Under the pieces are notes generated by a model. It had not been told where the DNA came from. It did not search any database and worked only from the letters and a program-made list of their open reading frames with translations. From assembly GCA_947259435.1 (NCBI GenBank), contig CAMYMP010000101.1, positions 1 to 5,317 on the forward strand: a stretch of 5,317 nt of DNA, in the 5' to 3' direction. The position numbers and the translations under genes were made by a program. This document shows, piece by piece, positions 1 to 5,317 of the stretch (within the stretch, counting starts at the first letter, position 1; each line of letters opens with the position of its first letter). This stretch comes from an uncultured Woeseiaceae bacterium (GTDB taxonomy: Bacteria > Pseudomonadota > Gammaproteobacteria > Woeseiales > Woeseiaceae).

Positions 1-263
1 TCGGTGAACTTCGTTGCTTCGATCTTGATGAACGGTGCCTTGGCGAGTCGCGCAAGGCGACGTGAAATCTCGGTCTTGCCGACGCCGGTCGGACCTATCA
101 TCAGAATATTCTTGGGCGTTATTTCGCTGCGCAGTGGCTCATCGACCTGTACACGCCGCCAGCGATTGCGCAGCGCAATAGCGACCGCGCGCTTGGCCTC
201 GTCCTGACCGACGATATGCTTGTCCAGTTCCTGGACGATTTCTCTGGGAGTCATCTGAGACAT
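1..263 (-). CDS. hslU: HslU (ClpY) ATPase subunit of the HslUV protease, N-terminal part
   Basis: HslU is the hexameric AAA+ unfoldase that recognises, unfolds and threads cytoplasmic proteins into the HslV peptidase chamber. Only the first 87 codons are present; the gene continues beyond the left edge. The visible part follows E. coli HslU closely: MTPREIV near the start, LDKHIVGQ (residues 13-20), ALRNRWRR (30-37), [16 protein letters not shown] (49-64) with a complete Walker A loop (GPTGVGKT, 57-64; Lys63 and Thr64), then [12 protein letters not shown] at the cut. Walker B, sensor and I domain lie outside the window. The start is ATG at 261-263, three bases after the hslV stop, as expected for a translationally coupled pair. 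A second in-frame ATG three codons on (252-254) is also possible, since neither has an obvious Shine-Dalgarno sequence. Family assignment is essentially certain. Confidence 0.97.
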   Translation of the reverse strand, partial: MSQMTPREIVQELDKHIVGQDEAKRAVAIALRNRWRRVQVDEPLRSEITPKNILMIGPTGVGKTEISRRLARLAKAPFIKIEATKFT

Positions 264-266
264 GGC

Positions 267-806
267 TTAGTCTGCTGGCAGTTGTTCGACAACAACGTTT
301 TGATTCGTGAAGACGCAGATGTCGCCCGCAATGCTCAGGGCCTTTTCGGCAATCGTTCGGGCGTCGAGGTCCGTGTTCTGCAGCAGTGCGAGCGCTGCGG
401 CCTGCGCATACGGTCCGCCGGAGCCAATGGCCATCAGATCGTGCTCAGGCTCAATGACGTCGCCGTTGCCGGAAATAACGAACGAGCTCTGTTCGTCCGC
501 GACGCACAACAAAGCTTCGAGCCGCCGCAGGCGGCGGTCGGTACGCCAGTCCTTGGCAAGTTCGATCGCAGCGCGTGTCAGATTGCCGTACTGCTCGAGT
601 TTGCTCTCGAACAATTCGAACAGCGTGAACGCATCGGCCGTGCCGCCTGCAAAGCCGGCAATGACGCGGCCATTGGCAAGCTGCCGCACCTTTCGGGCGT
701 TACCTTTCATCACGGTATTGCCCATGCTGACCTGGCCGTCGCCTGCGATGGCGACGACGCCATTGCGGCGTACCGAGACAATGGTCGTCCCTCGAAATTG
801 CTCCAT
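267..806 (-). CDS. hslV: HslV (ClpQ) threonine peptidase subunit of HslUV
   Basis: HslV forms the double-hexamer proteolytic core of the HslUV complex, an N-terminal-threonine hydrolase related to the proteasome beta subunit. The 179-residue protein matches the family along its whole length: [11 protein letters not shown] (6-16), [20 protein letters not shown] (21-40), [15 protein letters not shown] (50-64), AKDWRTDR (84-91), [12 protein letters not shown] (126-137) and GDICVFTN (161-168, the region of the family sodium site). By alignment Thr7 is the catalytic nucleophile, with Asp23 and Lys39 matching Asp17 and Lys33 of the mature E. coli enzyme. Six residues (MEQFRG) therefore precede Thr7 and must be removed, whereas E. 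coli loses only Met. The start ATG at 804-806 has a purine-rich AAAGGA very close in front; no other start codon lies before Thr7. It sits 25 nt after xerC and 3 nt before hslU. A dedicated heat-shock promoter, as in E. coli hslVU, is not visible in the short gap. Confidence 0.97.
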   Translation of the reverse strand: MEQFRGTTIVSVRRNGVVAIAGDGQVSMGNTVMKGNARKVRQLANGRVIAGFAGGTADAFTLFELFESKLEQYGNLTRAAIELAKDWRTDRRLRRLEALLCVADEQSSFVISGNGDVIEPEHDLMAIGSGGPYAQAAALALLQNTDLDARTIAEKALSIAGDICVFTNQNVVVEQLPAD

Positions 807-831
807 GATCCTTTACCTGGGTTGGGTGCGG

Positions 832-1746
832 TCAGGCTTTGTCTTTGGTTTTAGCCCGTGCGCGAGGATGAGTTTGATCGTATATCTGGGCGAGATGCTG
901 GAAGTCAAGGTGCGTATAGACCTGCGTCGTCGAGATATTGGCGTGGCCAAGCAGTTCCTGAACGCCGCGAAGATCGTGACTCGACTCGAGCAGGTGGGTG
1001 GCAAACGAGTGGCGAAAGAGGTGCGGAGACACTTTTGTGTCAATACCCTGACGCTTGGCCCAGTGCGTGACGCGGGCCTGCACCGAGCGCGGGCTAAGGC
1101 GTGTGCCGCGGTTACTGACAAAAAGGGCTTTTTCATCCGGCGGCGCAAACGCTGCCCGCGACTTGTGCCACTTTGCCAGCGCCCTGAGCGCGTGTTTGCC
1201 AACAGGCACAATGCGGTCCTTGTTGCCTTTGCCGGTGACGCGCACCGTACGATCCCCGGTATCCACGTCGCCACAGTCAAGATCGGTGAGCTCGGACAAA
1301 CGCAGCCCCGATGAGTACAGAAGCTCGAGGATTGCCCGATCGCGGTTGATGATCGGTTCGTTACCCGGAATATCGAGCAGGCGGGCCATGCGATCCGCAT
1401 CAAGGTTGCCGGGCAGGCGCTTTCCGGATTTCGGTGCAGATACGGCCACCACCGGGTTTGTTTTTACATGCTTCTCGCGCAGCAGGTAGCGAAAATATGT
1501 CCGCGCTGCTGACAAGCGGCGCTGGATGCTCCTGGATGACAGCCCACGGCGGTAGCTGCTGGCGGAGTAAGCGCGGACGTGTTCGCTATCGACGTCACGC
1601 CAGCGTTCGATGCCCTGTTCTTCGCAAAATGCCAGAAGCGCGTCGAGGTCGCGACGATAGTGTTTGCAGGTCAAATCGGATAGGCGGCGCTCGTACTCGA
1701 GGTGGCGTATGAACTCTGCGATCCAGTCCTTTTCAGCGTCGTCCAC
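832..1746 (-). CDS. xerC: Tyrosine recombinase XerC
   Basis: XerC works with XerD at the dif site to resolve chromosome dimers before cell division. The 304-residue protein (E. coli XerC is 298) has the N-terminal SAM-like core-binding domain (about 5-95) and the C-terminal catalytic domain (about 110-290). All six active-site positions are present: Arg149 in SSGLRLSELTDLD, Lys173 in TGKGNKDR, His242 and Arg245 in HLFRHSFATH, His268 in LLGHANISTTQVYTH, and nucleophile Tyr277. The tail HLDFQHLAQIYDQTHPRARAK is more typical of XerC than of XerD, and the dapF-DUF484 context agrees. The start is GTG at 1744-1746 with a GGGAG ribosome binding site 8 nt upstream, which supports this start over any internal codon. 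It lies 30 nt after the DUF484 gene and 25 nt before hslV. No dif-like sequence was seen in the window. Confidence 0.97.
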   Translation of the reverse strand: MDDAEKDWIAEFIRHLEYERRLSDLTCKHYRRDLDALLAFCEEQGIERWRDVDSEHVRAYSASSYRRGLSSRSIQRRLSAARTYFRYLLREKHVKTNPVVAVSAPKSGKRLPGNLDADRMARLLDIPGNEPIINRDRAILELLYSSGLRLSELTDLDCGDVDTGDRTVRVTGKGNKDRIVPVGKHALRALAKWHKSRAAFAPPDEKALFVSNRGTRLSPRSVQARVTHWAKRQGIDTKVSPHLFRHSFATHLLESSHDLRGVQELLGHANISTTQVYTHLDFQHLAQIYDQTHPRARAKTKDKA

Positions 1747-1754
1747 GTAAGGGA

Positions 1755-1759
1755 CTCCC
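1755..1759 (-). promoter_or_regulatory. Ribosome binding site of xerC (GTG start)
   Basis: GGGAG on the minus strand lies 8 nt before the GTG start of xerC, in the 30-nt gap after the DUF484 stop codon. It decides the non-ATG start. Confidence 0.75.
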
Positions 1760-1776
1760 GTTATCCTGAACGCGCC

Positions 1777-2481
1777 TCAAAAACGCTTCAGCGCTGCCGC
1801 GACCAGATCTCCGACGCGTGCCAGAAAATCGATGCTCATGCCCGGGTGGAAGCGATTGGTGTCGACGCTGCCGATCGCGAGAAAGCCGATCTGCGCTTTG
1901 TCACCAAGCGGCACGAGCGCCACCGAGCCGATTTCCTCGGCATCGTCGCGAAACAGAAAATCTCGTTGCGAATCGCGGACCTGGCCACACCGCGGACCGC
2001 GCCCCTGCAAAAAAGTGTCGAAGGGGCCAAGCGCCGCATCGTTACGATTGACGACCCGGAAGAAGCGCCCGCTCTCGATATCTTCGAACATGGTCGGATC
2101 ACCGAACAGCACGAGAACGGAATGGTCGGCACTAAAACCGCTGCGCATCGCCTGTTCGATGGCGGAAACACACGCTTGCAGGTCACGGGCCGCAAACAGC
2201 TGCAGTGCCAGTTCGTGAATTTTTGCCGAAAGAACGTCGTTCGCCCGAGCGACTTCGATCAGTTCCTTGAGTTGCCGCTCGAGCTTGAGTTCCTTCTGCC
2301 GCAGCGTCGAAACCTGCCGTTCGACAAGAGAAACGGAACCGCCCGCCCCATGCGGCAATTCCAGTCGGCTCAGTAATGCTTTGTGGCGCTCAAAAAAGTC
2401 GGGATGGTCTTCGAGGTAGTCCTGGATCGTCTGCTCTGAAATGCCTTCATCGAGGAATTCCGGCTTGCGCTGTGTGCTCAT
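1777..2481 (-). CDS. DUF484 family protein (YigA-like, GAF-like C-terminal domain)
   Basis: This conserved protein of unknown biochemical function is found between dapF and xerC in many gammaproteobacteria; the E. coli counterpart is YigA. It has 234 residues. The N-terminal helical part carries family signatures: YLEDHPDFFERH (22-33), then LPHGAGGSVSLVERQV (42-57), leading into a charged heptad-like stretch of about residues 50-80 likely to form a coiled coil. From about 95 to 233 the sequence has GAF-like character, with alternating beta and helix patterns such as SVLVLFGD (121-128), SVALVPLGD (186-194) and GFLAIGSVD (199-207), ending in an amphipathic helix. No signal peptide or membrane segment is seen, so it is probably cytoplasmic. 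The start ATG overlaps the dapF stop (ATGA at 2478-2481), indicating translational coupling. A regulatory or scaffold role, perhaps ligand-sensing through the GAF-like fold, is inference only; no catalytic motif is visible. Confidence 0.9.
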   Translation of the reverse strand: MSTQRKPEFLDEGISEQTIQDYLEDHPDFFERHKALLSRLELPHGAGGSVSLVERQVSTLRQKELKLERQLKELIEVARANDVLSAKIHELALQLFAARDLQACVSAIEQAMRSGFSADHSVLVLFGDPTMFEDIESGRFFRVVNRNDAALGPFDTFLQGRGPRCGQVRDSQRDFLFRDDAEEIGSVALVPLGDKAQIGFLAIGSVDTNRFHPGMSIDFLARVGDLVAAALKRF

Positions 2482-3308
2482 AGATCGATCGTCCCTTCAC
2501 TAATCAGTTCGGCGTGACCGGTCAGCCAGACGGGCTCTGCGCCGCCGCGCCAGCTTACCACGAGTTGCCCTCCGGGCAGTCGCACGGCGACTTCTTCGTC
2601 CAGTTTGCCAAGCCGCCGTCCGGCTACGACGGCGGCACATGCTCCGGTACCGCAGGCCAGGGTTTCTCCGACCCCGCGCTCGTGAACTCGAAGGTCGATG
2701 CTGCCGCGGTCGCGAATGTGCATAAAACCCACATTGGCTGCAGCCGGGAAACGCTCATGGTGCTCGATTGCCGGGCCCAGCGAAGCGATTCGGGCCACCG
2801 CAACGTCATCGACTTCAATGACGCAGTGCGGATTGCCCATCGACAATACCGACACCTCCATTATCTGGCCGTCAACGTCGAGCGGGTAGCGATCGGGCAG
2901 CGCCTCGGCAACAAACGGGATACGTGCCGGGTCGAATTCCGGCGGCCCCATATTCACGGCCACGCGATCATCATCGAGCACCGTTGCCTGGATCAATCCG
3001 GCTGGACTCTCGAGTGCAAAGCTCTTTTGTGTGCCGTTTTCCTTCGCGAGCATCCAGGCCACGCAGCGAACCCCGTTGCCGCACTGCTCGGCCTCCGAGC
3101 CATCGGCATTGAAAACACGGTAGCTGGCGGCGGCGGACGCATCGCCCGGCGGACCCAGCCACATCAGCTGATCGAAGCCGAGACCGGTGCCGTCGCCACT
3201 GAGACGGCGCAACTCGGATGCGGACGGCGGTGGCGATTCCGTGTCACGTTGATCAACGATAACGATCCGATTTCCGGCACCCTGCATCTTAAAAAATTTC
3301 AGCTGCAT
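2478..3308 (-). CDS. dapF: Diaminopimelate epimerase DapF
   Basis: DapF is the cofactor-free racemase that converts LL- to meso-diaminopimelate, the direct precursor of lysine and a peptidoglycan building block. It has 276 residues (E. coli has 274). The two pseudo-symmetric halves carry the two active-site cysteines: Cys76 in EQCGNGVRC (74-82) and Cys219 in ACGTGACAA (218-226). Other substrate-contact motifs are present: GFDQL (44-48), FNADGSE (66-72), SMGNPHCVIEVDDV (156-169), HERFPAAANVGFM (184-196, usually P-x-R/A-A-N) and the Glu210-Arg211 pair in HERGVGET. The usual N-terminal GND-F/V motif reads GNRI here: Asn13 is kept but the following Asp is replaced by Arg. The start ATG (3306-3308) gives the expected N-terminus MQLKFFKMQG; no strong ribosome binding site precedes it. 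It is the first gene of the minus-strand cluster and overlaps the DUF484 gene by 4 nt. Confidence 0.97.
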   Translation of the reverse strand: MQLKFFKMQGAGNRIVIVDQRDTESPPPSASELRRLSGDGTGLGFDQLMWLGPPGDASAAASYRVFNADGSEAEQCGNGVRCVAWMLAKENGTQKSFALESPAGLIQATVLDDDRVAVNMGPPEFDPARIPFVAEALPDRYPLDVDGQIMEVSVLSMGNPHCVIEVDDVAVARIASLGPAIEHHERFPAAANVGFMHIRDRGSIDLRVHERGVGETLACGTGACAAVVAGRRLGKLDEEVAVRLPGGQLVVSWRGGAEPVWLTGHAELISEGTIDL

Positions 3309-3347
3309 TGACCGAGTTTAACTCCACGCGGAACTTAATCCGCCGAA

Positions 3348-3376
3348 ATAAAAGTCATCGAGCGGCGAAAAAACAA
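3348..3376 (-). promoter_or_regulatory. Possible sigma70-type promoter for the dapF cluster
   Basis: On the minus strand, TTGTTT (3371-3376) and TTTTAT (3348-3353) are separated by 17 nt, matching the -35 and -10 consensus at 3 and 4 of 6 positions. Transcription would begin near 3341, about 33 nt before the dapF start. The spacer is AT-rich compared with the surrounding genes, as promoters often are, but the match is weak and not unique. Confidence 0.3.
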
Positions 3377-3388
3377 GCCAATGGACAT

Positions 3389-3417
3389 TTGATGTGGGCC
3401 TCTGTAGTTTACATAAA
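3389..3417 (+). promoter_or_regulatory. Possible sigma70-type promoter for the parA-like gene
   Basis: TTGATG (3389-3394) and CATAAA (3412-3417) are 17 nt apart, each matching the consensus at 4 of 6 positions. Transcription would start near 3424, giving a leader of about 25 nt that includes the ribosome binding site. The -10 lies inside a small AGTTT/AAACT inverted repeat (3406-3420) that could be an operator. The assignment is a pattern match only. Confidence 0.35.
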
Positions 3418-3437
3418 ACTCAAAAAACTTTGCCCTT

Positions 3438-3446
3438 GAGGAGAGG
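3438..3446 (+). promoter_or_regulatory. Strong ribosome binding site of the parA-like gene
   Basis: GAGGAGAGG lies two bases before ATG at 3449; its AGGAG core is spaced about 5 nt from the start codon. It is the strongest Shine-Dalgarno sequence in the window and fixes the start of the ParA-like protein. Confidence 0.8.
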
Positions 3447-3448
3447 TC

Positions 3449-4087
3449 ATGCGGCACATAATGGTACTGAACGCTAAGGGTGGCTGCGGTAAAAGCACAC
3501 TCGCAACTAACATTGCTTCCTATTTCGCCAGCGAGGGCGCGAGCGTCGCTCTTGCTGACTATGATCCACAGCGTTCGAGCCTCGATTGGCTCGAGCGGCG
3601 CCCCGAAAACCGGCCCACGATCGCCGGTGTTGCGGCATTCGACCACGGGCTCCGGCGCGTGCCGCGCAATTGCGATGTCGTTGTCAGCGACGCACCGGCG
3701 CGTTCGCATGGCAAAGAACTGACGGATCTTGTCAGACACGCAGAAACCGTTGTCGTGCCGGTTCTGCCATCGACAATCGATATGCAGGCAACGTCGACAT
3801 TTCTCAAAGAGCTTCAGGACCTTGGCAAAGTGCAGCGCAAACAGGTAAAGATCGCCGCGGTCGCGAATCGCGTGCGCGATAACACGCTGATTTTTGACGA
3901 TCTCGACGAGTATCTGACCAAAGCGCGGGTGCCGTACATCGCCGCATTGCGCGAAGCTCAGAACTACGTTCGTGCATATACGCGCGGTCTCGGTATTTTC
4001 GAATTACCCGAGTACCTTGCATGGCCCGATTGGGACGAGTGGGAACCGCTGACGGCATGGCTACGGAGCGTGCGAAGCCAACCATGA
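3449..4087 (+). CDS. Orphan ParA/MinD-type P-loop ATPase
   Basis: This is a small member of the ParA/MinD superfamily of dimerising, DNA- or membrane-surface ATPases that position DNA or protein cargo. The 212 residues contain the deviant Walker A loop KGGCGKST (10-17) with the signature Lys10 and P-loop Lys15, the switch I/A' motif ADYDPQRSS (36-44) with Asp39, a Walker B-like strand DVVVSDAPA (76-84), and the ParA-like VVVPVLPSTIDMQA (101-114). AVANRV (137-142) resembles the segment near the base-binding site. There is no N-terminal helix-turn-helix domain and no C-terminal MinD-like amphipathic membrane helix; the tail is Trp-rich (192-205, three WxxW-like turns). No parB, parS-like array or other cargo gene lies within view. 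It diverges from dapF and converges on the epimerase gene. Family membership is clear; cargo and role cannot be told. Chromosome, plasmid-type or protein-cluster positioning are all possible. Confidence 0.9.
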   Translation: MRHIMVLNAKGGCGKSTLATNIASYFASEGASVALADYDPQRSSLDWLERRPENRPTIAGVAAFDHGLRRVPRNCDVVVSDAPARSHGKELTDLVRHAETVVVPVLPSTIDMQATSTFLKELQDLGKVQRKQVKIAAVANRVRDNTLIFDDLDEYLTKARVPYIAALREAQNYVRAYTRGLGIFELPEYLAWPDWDEWEPLTAWLRSVRSQP

Positions 4088-4095
4088 TTTTTCGC

Positions 4096-4174
4096 GCTGC
4101 GGGCCGGAGGTTACTTACCTCCATGGCTCGCTGCGCTGCGCTTTACTTGCGGTAAGCAACCTCCGGCCCGCAGC
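4096..4174. repeat. Long imperfect inverted repeat between convergent genes
   Basis: Arms of 24 nt at 4096-4119 and 4151-4174 surround a 31-nt loop. The outer 17 bp are perfect (GCTGCGGGCCGGAGGTT in the left arm), one position mismatches, and the inner 6 bp are perfect. In a plus-strand transcript the odd position is A opposite C; in a minus-strand transcript it becomes a G-U wobble, so the stem is continuous there. The element starts 8 nt after the parA-like stop and ends 7 nt before the epimerase stop, filling the gap. Neither side has a U-tract downstream of the hairpin; the nearby T-run at 4088-4092 is on the wrong side for the plus transcript and reads as A on the minus strand. It is therefore not a canonical intrinsic terminator. 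It may block or protect transcript 3' ends, or be a REP-like dispersed element; this cannot be decided from one copy. Confidence 0.85.
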
Positions 4175-4181
4175 TGCAATG

Positions 4182-5054
4182 TTACGGTGACTCGTCGCGT
4201 AGGCTCGCCGCTATTCCGTCATCGGGGTTCGGATAGCGCAATCTTACGCCGAGAACGTCGCGCATTTTTCGTGTGTCGACGCGGCGCGATTCTTGCAAAA
4301 ACGACAGGCGCATCGGTGAGAATTCGCGTTCGGCCTCTGCCATGCTGATAGTCGGCGGTGGTTCCAGCCCGGACTGGCGAGCGAGCTCGTTTGCGAACCA
4401 GGTCGATGAGCGGTGGTCGCCGTCACCAACGTTATAGATTCCGGCTTGTGCGTGCCTCGAGAGCGCGGCGCCACAACAGCTCACGAGATCATCCACGTGA
4501 ATGCGGTTGCCTGGCCCGACGTCCCTTTCTGCAATGGCCGGCAAACCTTGACGAATTCGCTCGATTCCAAGCCTTCCCGGGCCGTAGATGCCCGGCACTC
4601 GCAATATGACGATATCGCAGTGCTGCTGCGTTCCCCAGGATCGCAGCAGCTCTTCTGCCGCGACACGACGTTTGGCGCGCCCCGACTCAGCGTTAACCGG
4701 GGTCTCCTCGTCGACCGTCTCGCCGTCGTGATTGCCATACACGCCGGTCGTGCTGATATAGACGAAGCGCCGTGGCGCCGGCGTCAGTTTGCTTAGCAGG
4801 CGACCGAGCCGCGCGTCGGATTCGCCGGCTGATGACGGCGGCACGGTGTACAGAACAGCGTAATGTTCCGGCAAACTTATCGGCAAATCGTCGCCGGCAT
4901 CGAGATCGTATATTGCGACCGGCTGCGGCGACTTGACGGGGGTACGGCTCAGACCGAGCACGGCGGTCGAACGGCACTGCTCCAGAAATCGCCGCCCGAC
5001 GTAGCCTGTGCCGACGACCAGCACGCCGCCGTCGGACAGGGACGAGCGAGTCAT
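4182..5054 (-). CDS. NAD(P)-dependent epimerase/dehydratase-like protein (atypical SDR, YeeZ-like)
   Basis: This 290-residue protein has the extended-SDR Rossmann fold. The N-terminal dinucleotide-binding loop is VVGTGYVG (13-20, GxGxxG with Gly15, Gly17 and Gly20). The mid-strand active-site segment is RFVYISTTGVYG (96-107), followed by ETPVNAESGRAKRR (117-130), the substrate-side LRVPGIYGPGR (151-161), RIHVDDL (184-190) and YNVGDG (207-212). At the place of the usual YxxxK catalytic pair the sequence reads SGRAKRR without a Tyr. The E. coli YeeZ group is similarly Ser-Gly-Arg there, so it may be a non-classical or non-catalytic SDR. Substrate is unknown. The start ATG overlaps the hemY stop by 4 nt (ATGA at 5051-5054) with no clear ribosome binding site, so translation is probably coupled to hemY. 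Family is clear; specific function is not. Confidence 0.9.
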   Translation of the reverse strand: MTRSSLSDGGVLVVGTGYVGRRFLEQCRSTAVLGLSRTPVKSPQPVAIYDLDAGDDLPISLPEHYAVLYTVPPSSAGESDARLGRLLSKLTPAPRRFVYISTTGVYGNHDGETVDEETPVNAESGRAKRRVAAEELLRSWGTQQHCDIVILRVPGIYGPGRLGIERIRQGLPAIAERDVGPGNRIHVDDLVSCCGAALSRHAQAGIYNVGDGDHRSSTWFANELARQSGLEPPPTISMAEAEREFSPMRLSFLQESRRVDTRKMRDVLGVRLRYPNPDDGIAASLRDESP

Positions 5055-5317
5055 TCTTTGTCCGGCTTGAGGTGTGGAATGGCCGGCAAGGTGCTTGCGG
5101 CTACCATGACGAGCCCATCGCGATAGGCATCCGCAGCAGCGTCTGTCTCGCCGAGCTGCGTCAGCAAACGGCCGTATTCCTGGTACCCCTCGGGAGTCGG
5201 CCGCAGGCTAATGACCGTCTCGAGGTAGCTGCGCGCTTTGCCCCACAGTTCGTTGCGCAGGCACAGCCGTGCGGCAGCGAGCAGCAGATCCGGGTCGTCG
5301 CCGTGTTTTGCAAGCCA
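5051..5317 (-). CDS. hemY: HemY, TPR protein of the heme-biosynthesis cluster, C-terminal part
   Basis: HemY in proteobacteria (not the protoporphyrinogen oxidase of the same name) is a membrane-anchored tetratricopeptide protein usually encoded after hemC-hemD-hemX, and it supports heme biosynthesis. Only the last 88 codons lie in the window; the reading frame is open through the right edge, so the N-terminal membrane segments are missing. The visible part is helical TPR-like sequence with features typical of the HemY tail: HGDDPDLLLAAARLCLRNEL (5-24) followed by WGKARSYLE (25-33), then the repeat YGRLLTQLGETDAAADAYRDGL (48-69). The tail TLPAIPHLKPDKE is short and charged. The stop TGA at 5051-5053 overlaps the start of the epimerase-like gene. 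The assignment rests on remembered family sequence and the presence of the downstream SDR gene. Confidence 0.85.
   Translation of the reverse strand, partial: WLAKHGDDPDLLLAAARLCLRNELWGKARSYLETVISLRPTPEGYQEYGRLLTQLGETDAAADAYRDGLVMVAASTLPAIPHLKPDKE

Noticed and set aside
522..537. Short GC-rich hairpin CCGCCGC-AG-GCGGCGG inside hslV
   Set aside because: It falls in codons for the conserved Arg-rich RRLRRLE segment of HslV, so coding constraint explains it.
307..1314. 335-residue plus-strand open frame spanning hslV and xerC
   Set aside because: It lies antisense to two certain genes; long open antisense frames are expected in GC-rich coding DNA, and its composition (Arg/Ser/Ala-rich) shows no recognisable domain.
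1702..2376. 224-residue plus-strand open frame opposite the DUF484 gene
   Set aside because: Antisense to a conserved family protein, with no recognisable domain and no context support.
2514..3311. 265-residue plus-strand open frame opposite dapF
   Set aside because: It mirrors dapF almost exactly, has no recognisable motif and no independent ribosome binding site; it is best read as a shadow of dapF.
3309..3448. dif or parS site in the spacer near xerC/parA genes
   Set aside because: No 11-6-11 dif-like core and no TGTTTCACGTGAAACA-like parS palindrome was found here or elsewhere in the window.
4096..4174. Intrinsic terminator call for the inverted repeat
   Set aside because: There is no U-tract after the stem on either strand and the loop is 31 nt, so I listed it as a repeat instead.

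Overview
The window looks like chromosomal DNA from a gammaproteobacterium with moderately high GC. The gene order dapF - DUF484 - xerC is shared by enterics and pseudomonads. Its continuation into hslV-hslU recalls Xanthomonadales and related lineages such as Woeseiaceae or Steroidobacteraceae. The placement comes from remembered gene order and protein similarity, not from a search.

Layout: positions 1-3308 hold one compact minus-strand cluster, read right to left: dapF (DAP epimerase, lysine and peptidoglycan precursor), a DUF484/GAF-like gene (E. coli YigA type), xerC (tyrosine recombinase for chromosome dimer resolution), hslV (proteasome-like peptidase) and the first 87 codons of hslU (its AAA+ unfoldase partner), which runs off the left edge. 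Gaps are -4, 30, 25 and 3 nt, which fits a single operon. A 140-bp spacer (3309-3448) separates dapF from a divergent plus-strand gene for a small ParA-type ATPase (3449-4087) with a strong ribosome binding site and no ParB partner in view. Promoter-like sequences can be drawn for both directions in the spacer.

The ParA gene faces, tail to tail, a minus-strand pair: the C-terminus of HemY (5051-5317, cut by the right edge) followed, with a 4-nt ATGA overlap, by an atypical SDR/NAD-dependent epimerase-like gene (4182-5054). The 94-nt gap between these convergent genes is almost filled by a 79-nt imperfect inverted repeat with 24-nt arms and no following U-tract.

The left cluster combines cell-wall precursor synthesis, chromosome dimer resolution and protein quality control; the right pair belongs to the heme-biosynthesis neighbourhood. 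I see no RNA genes, CRISPR arrays, IS elements or dif-like site, and no gene-free stretch over 300 bases. The nearest things to something undescribed are the orphan ParA and the long inverted repeat. Neither amounts to a demonstrable new system from sequence alone.
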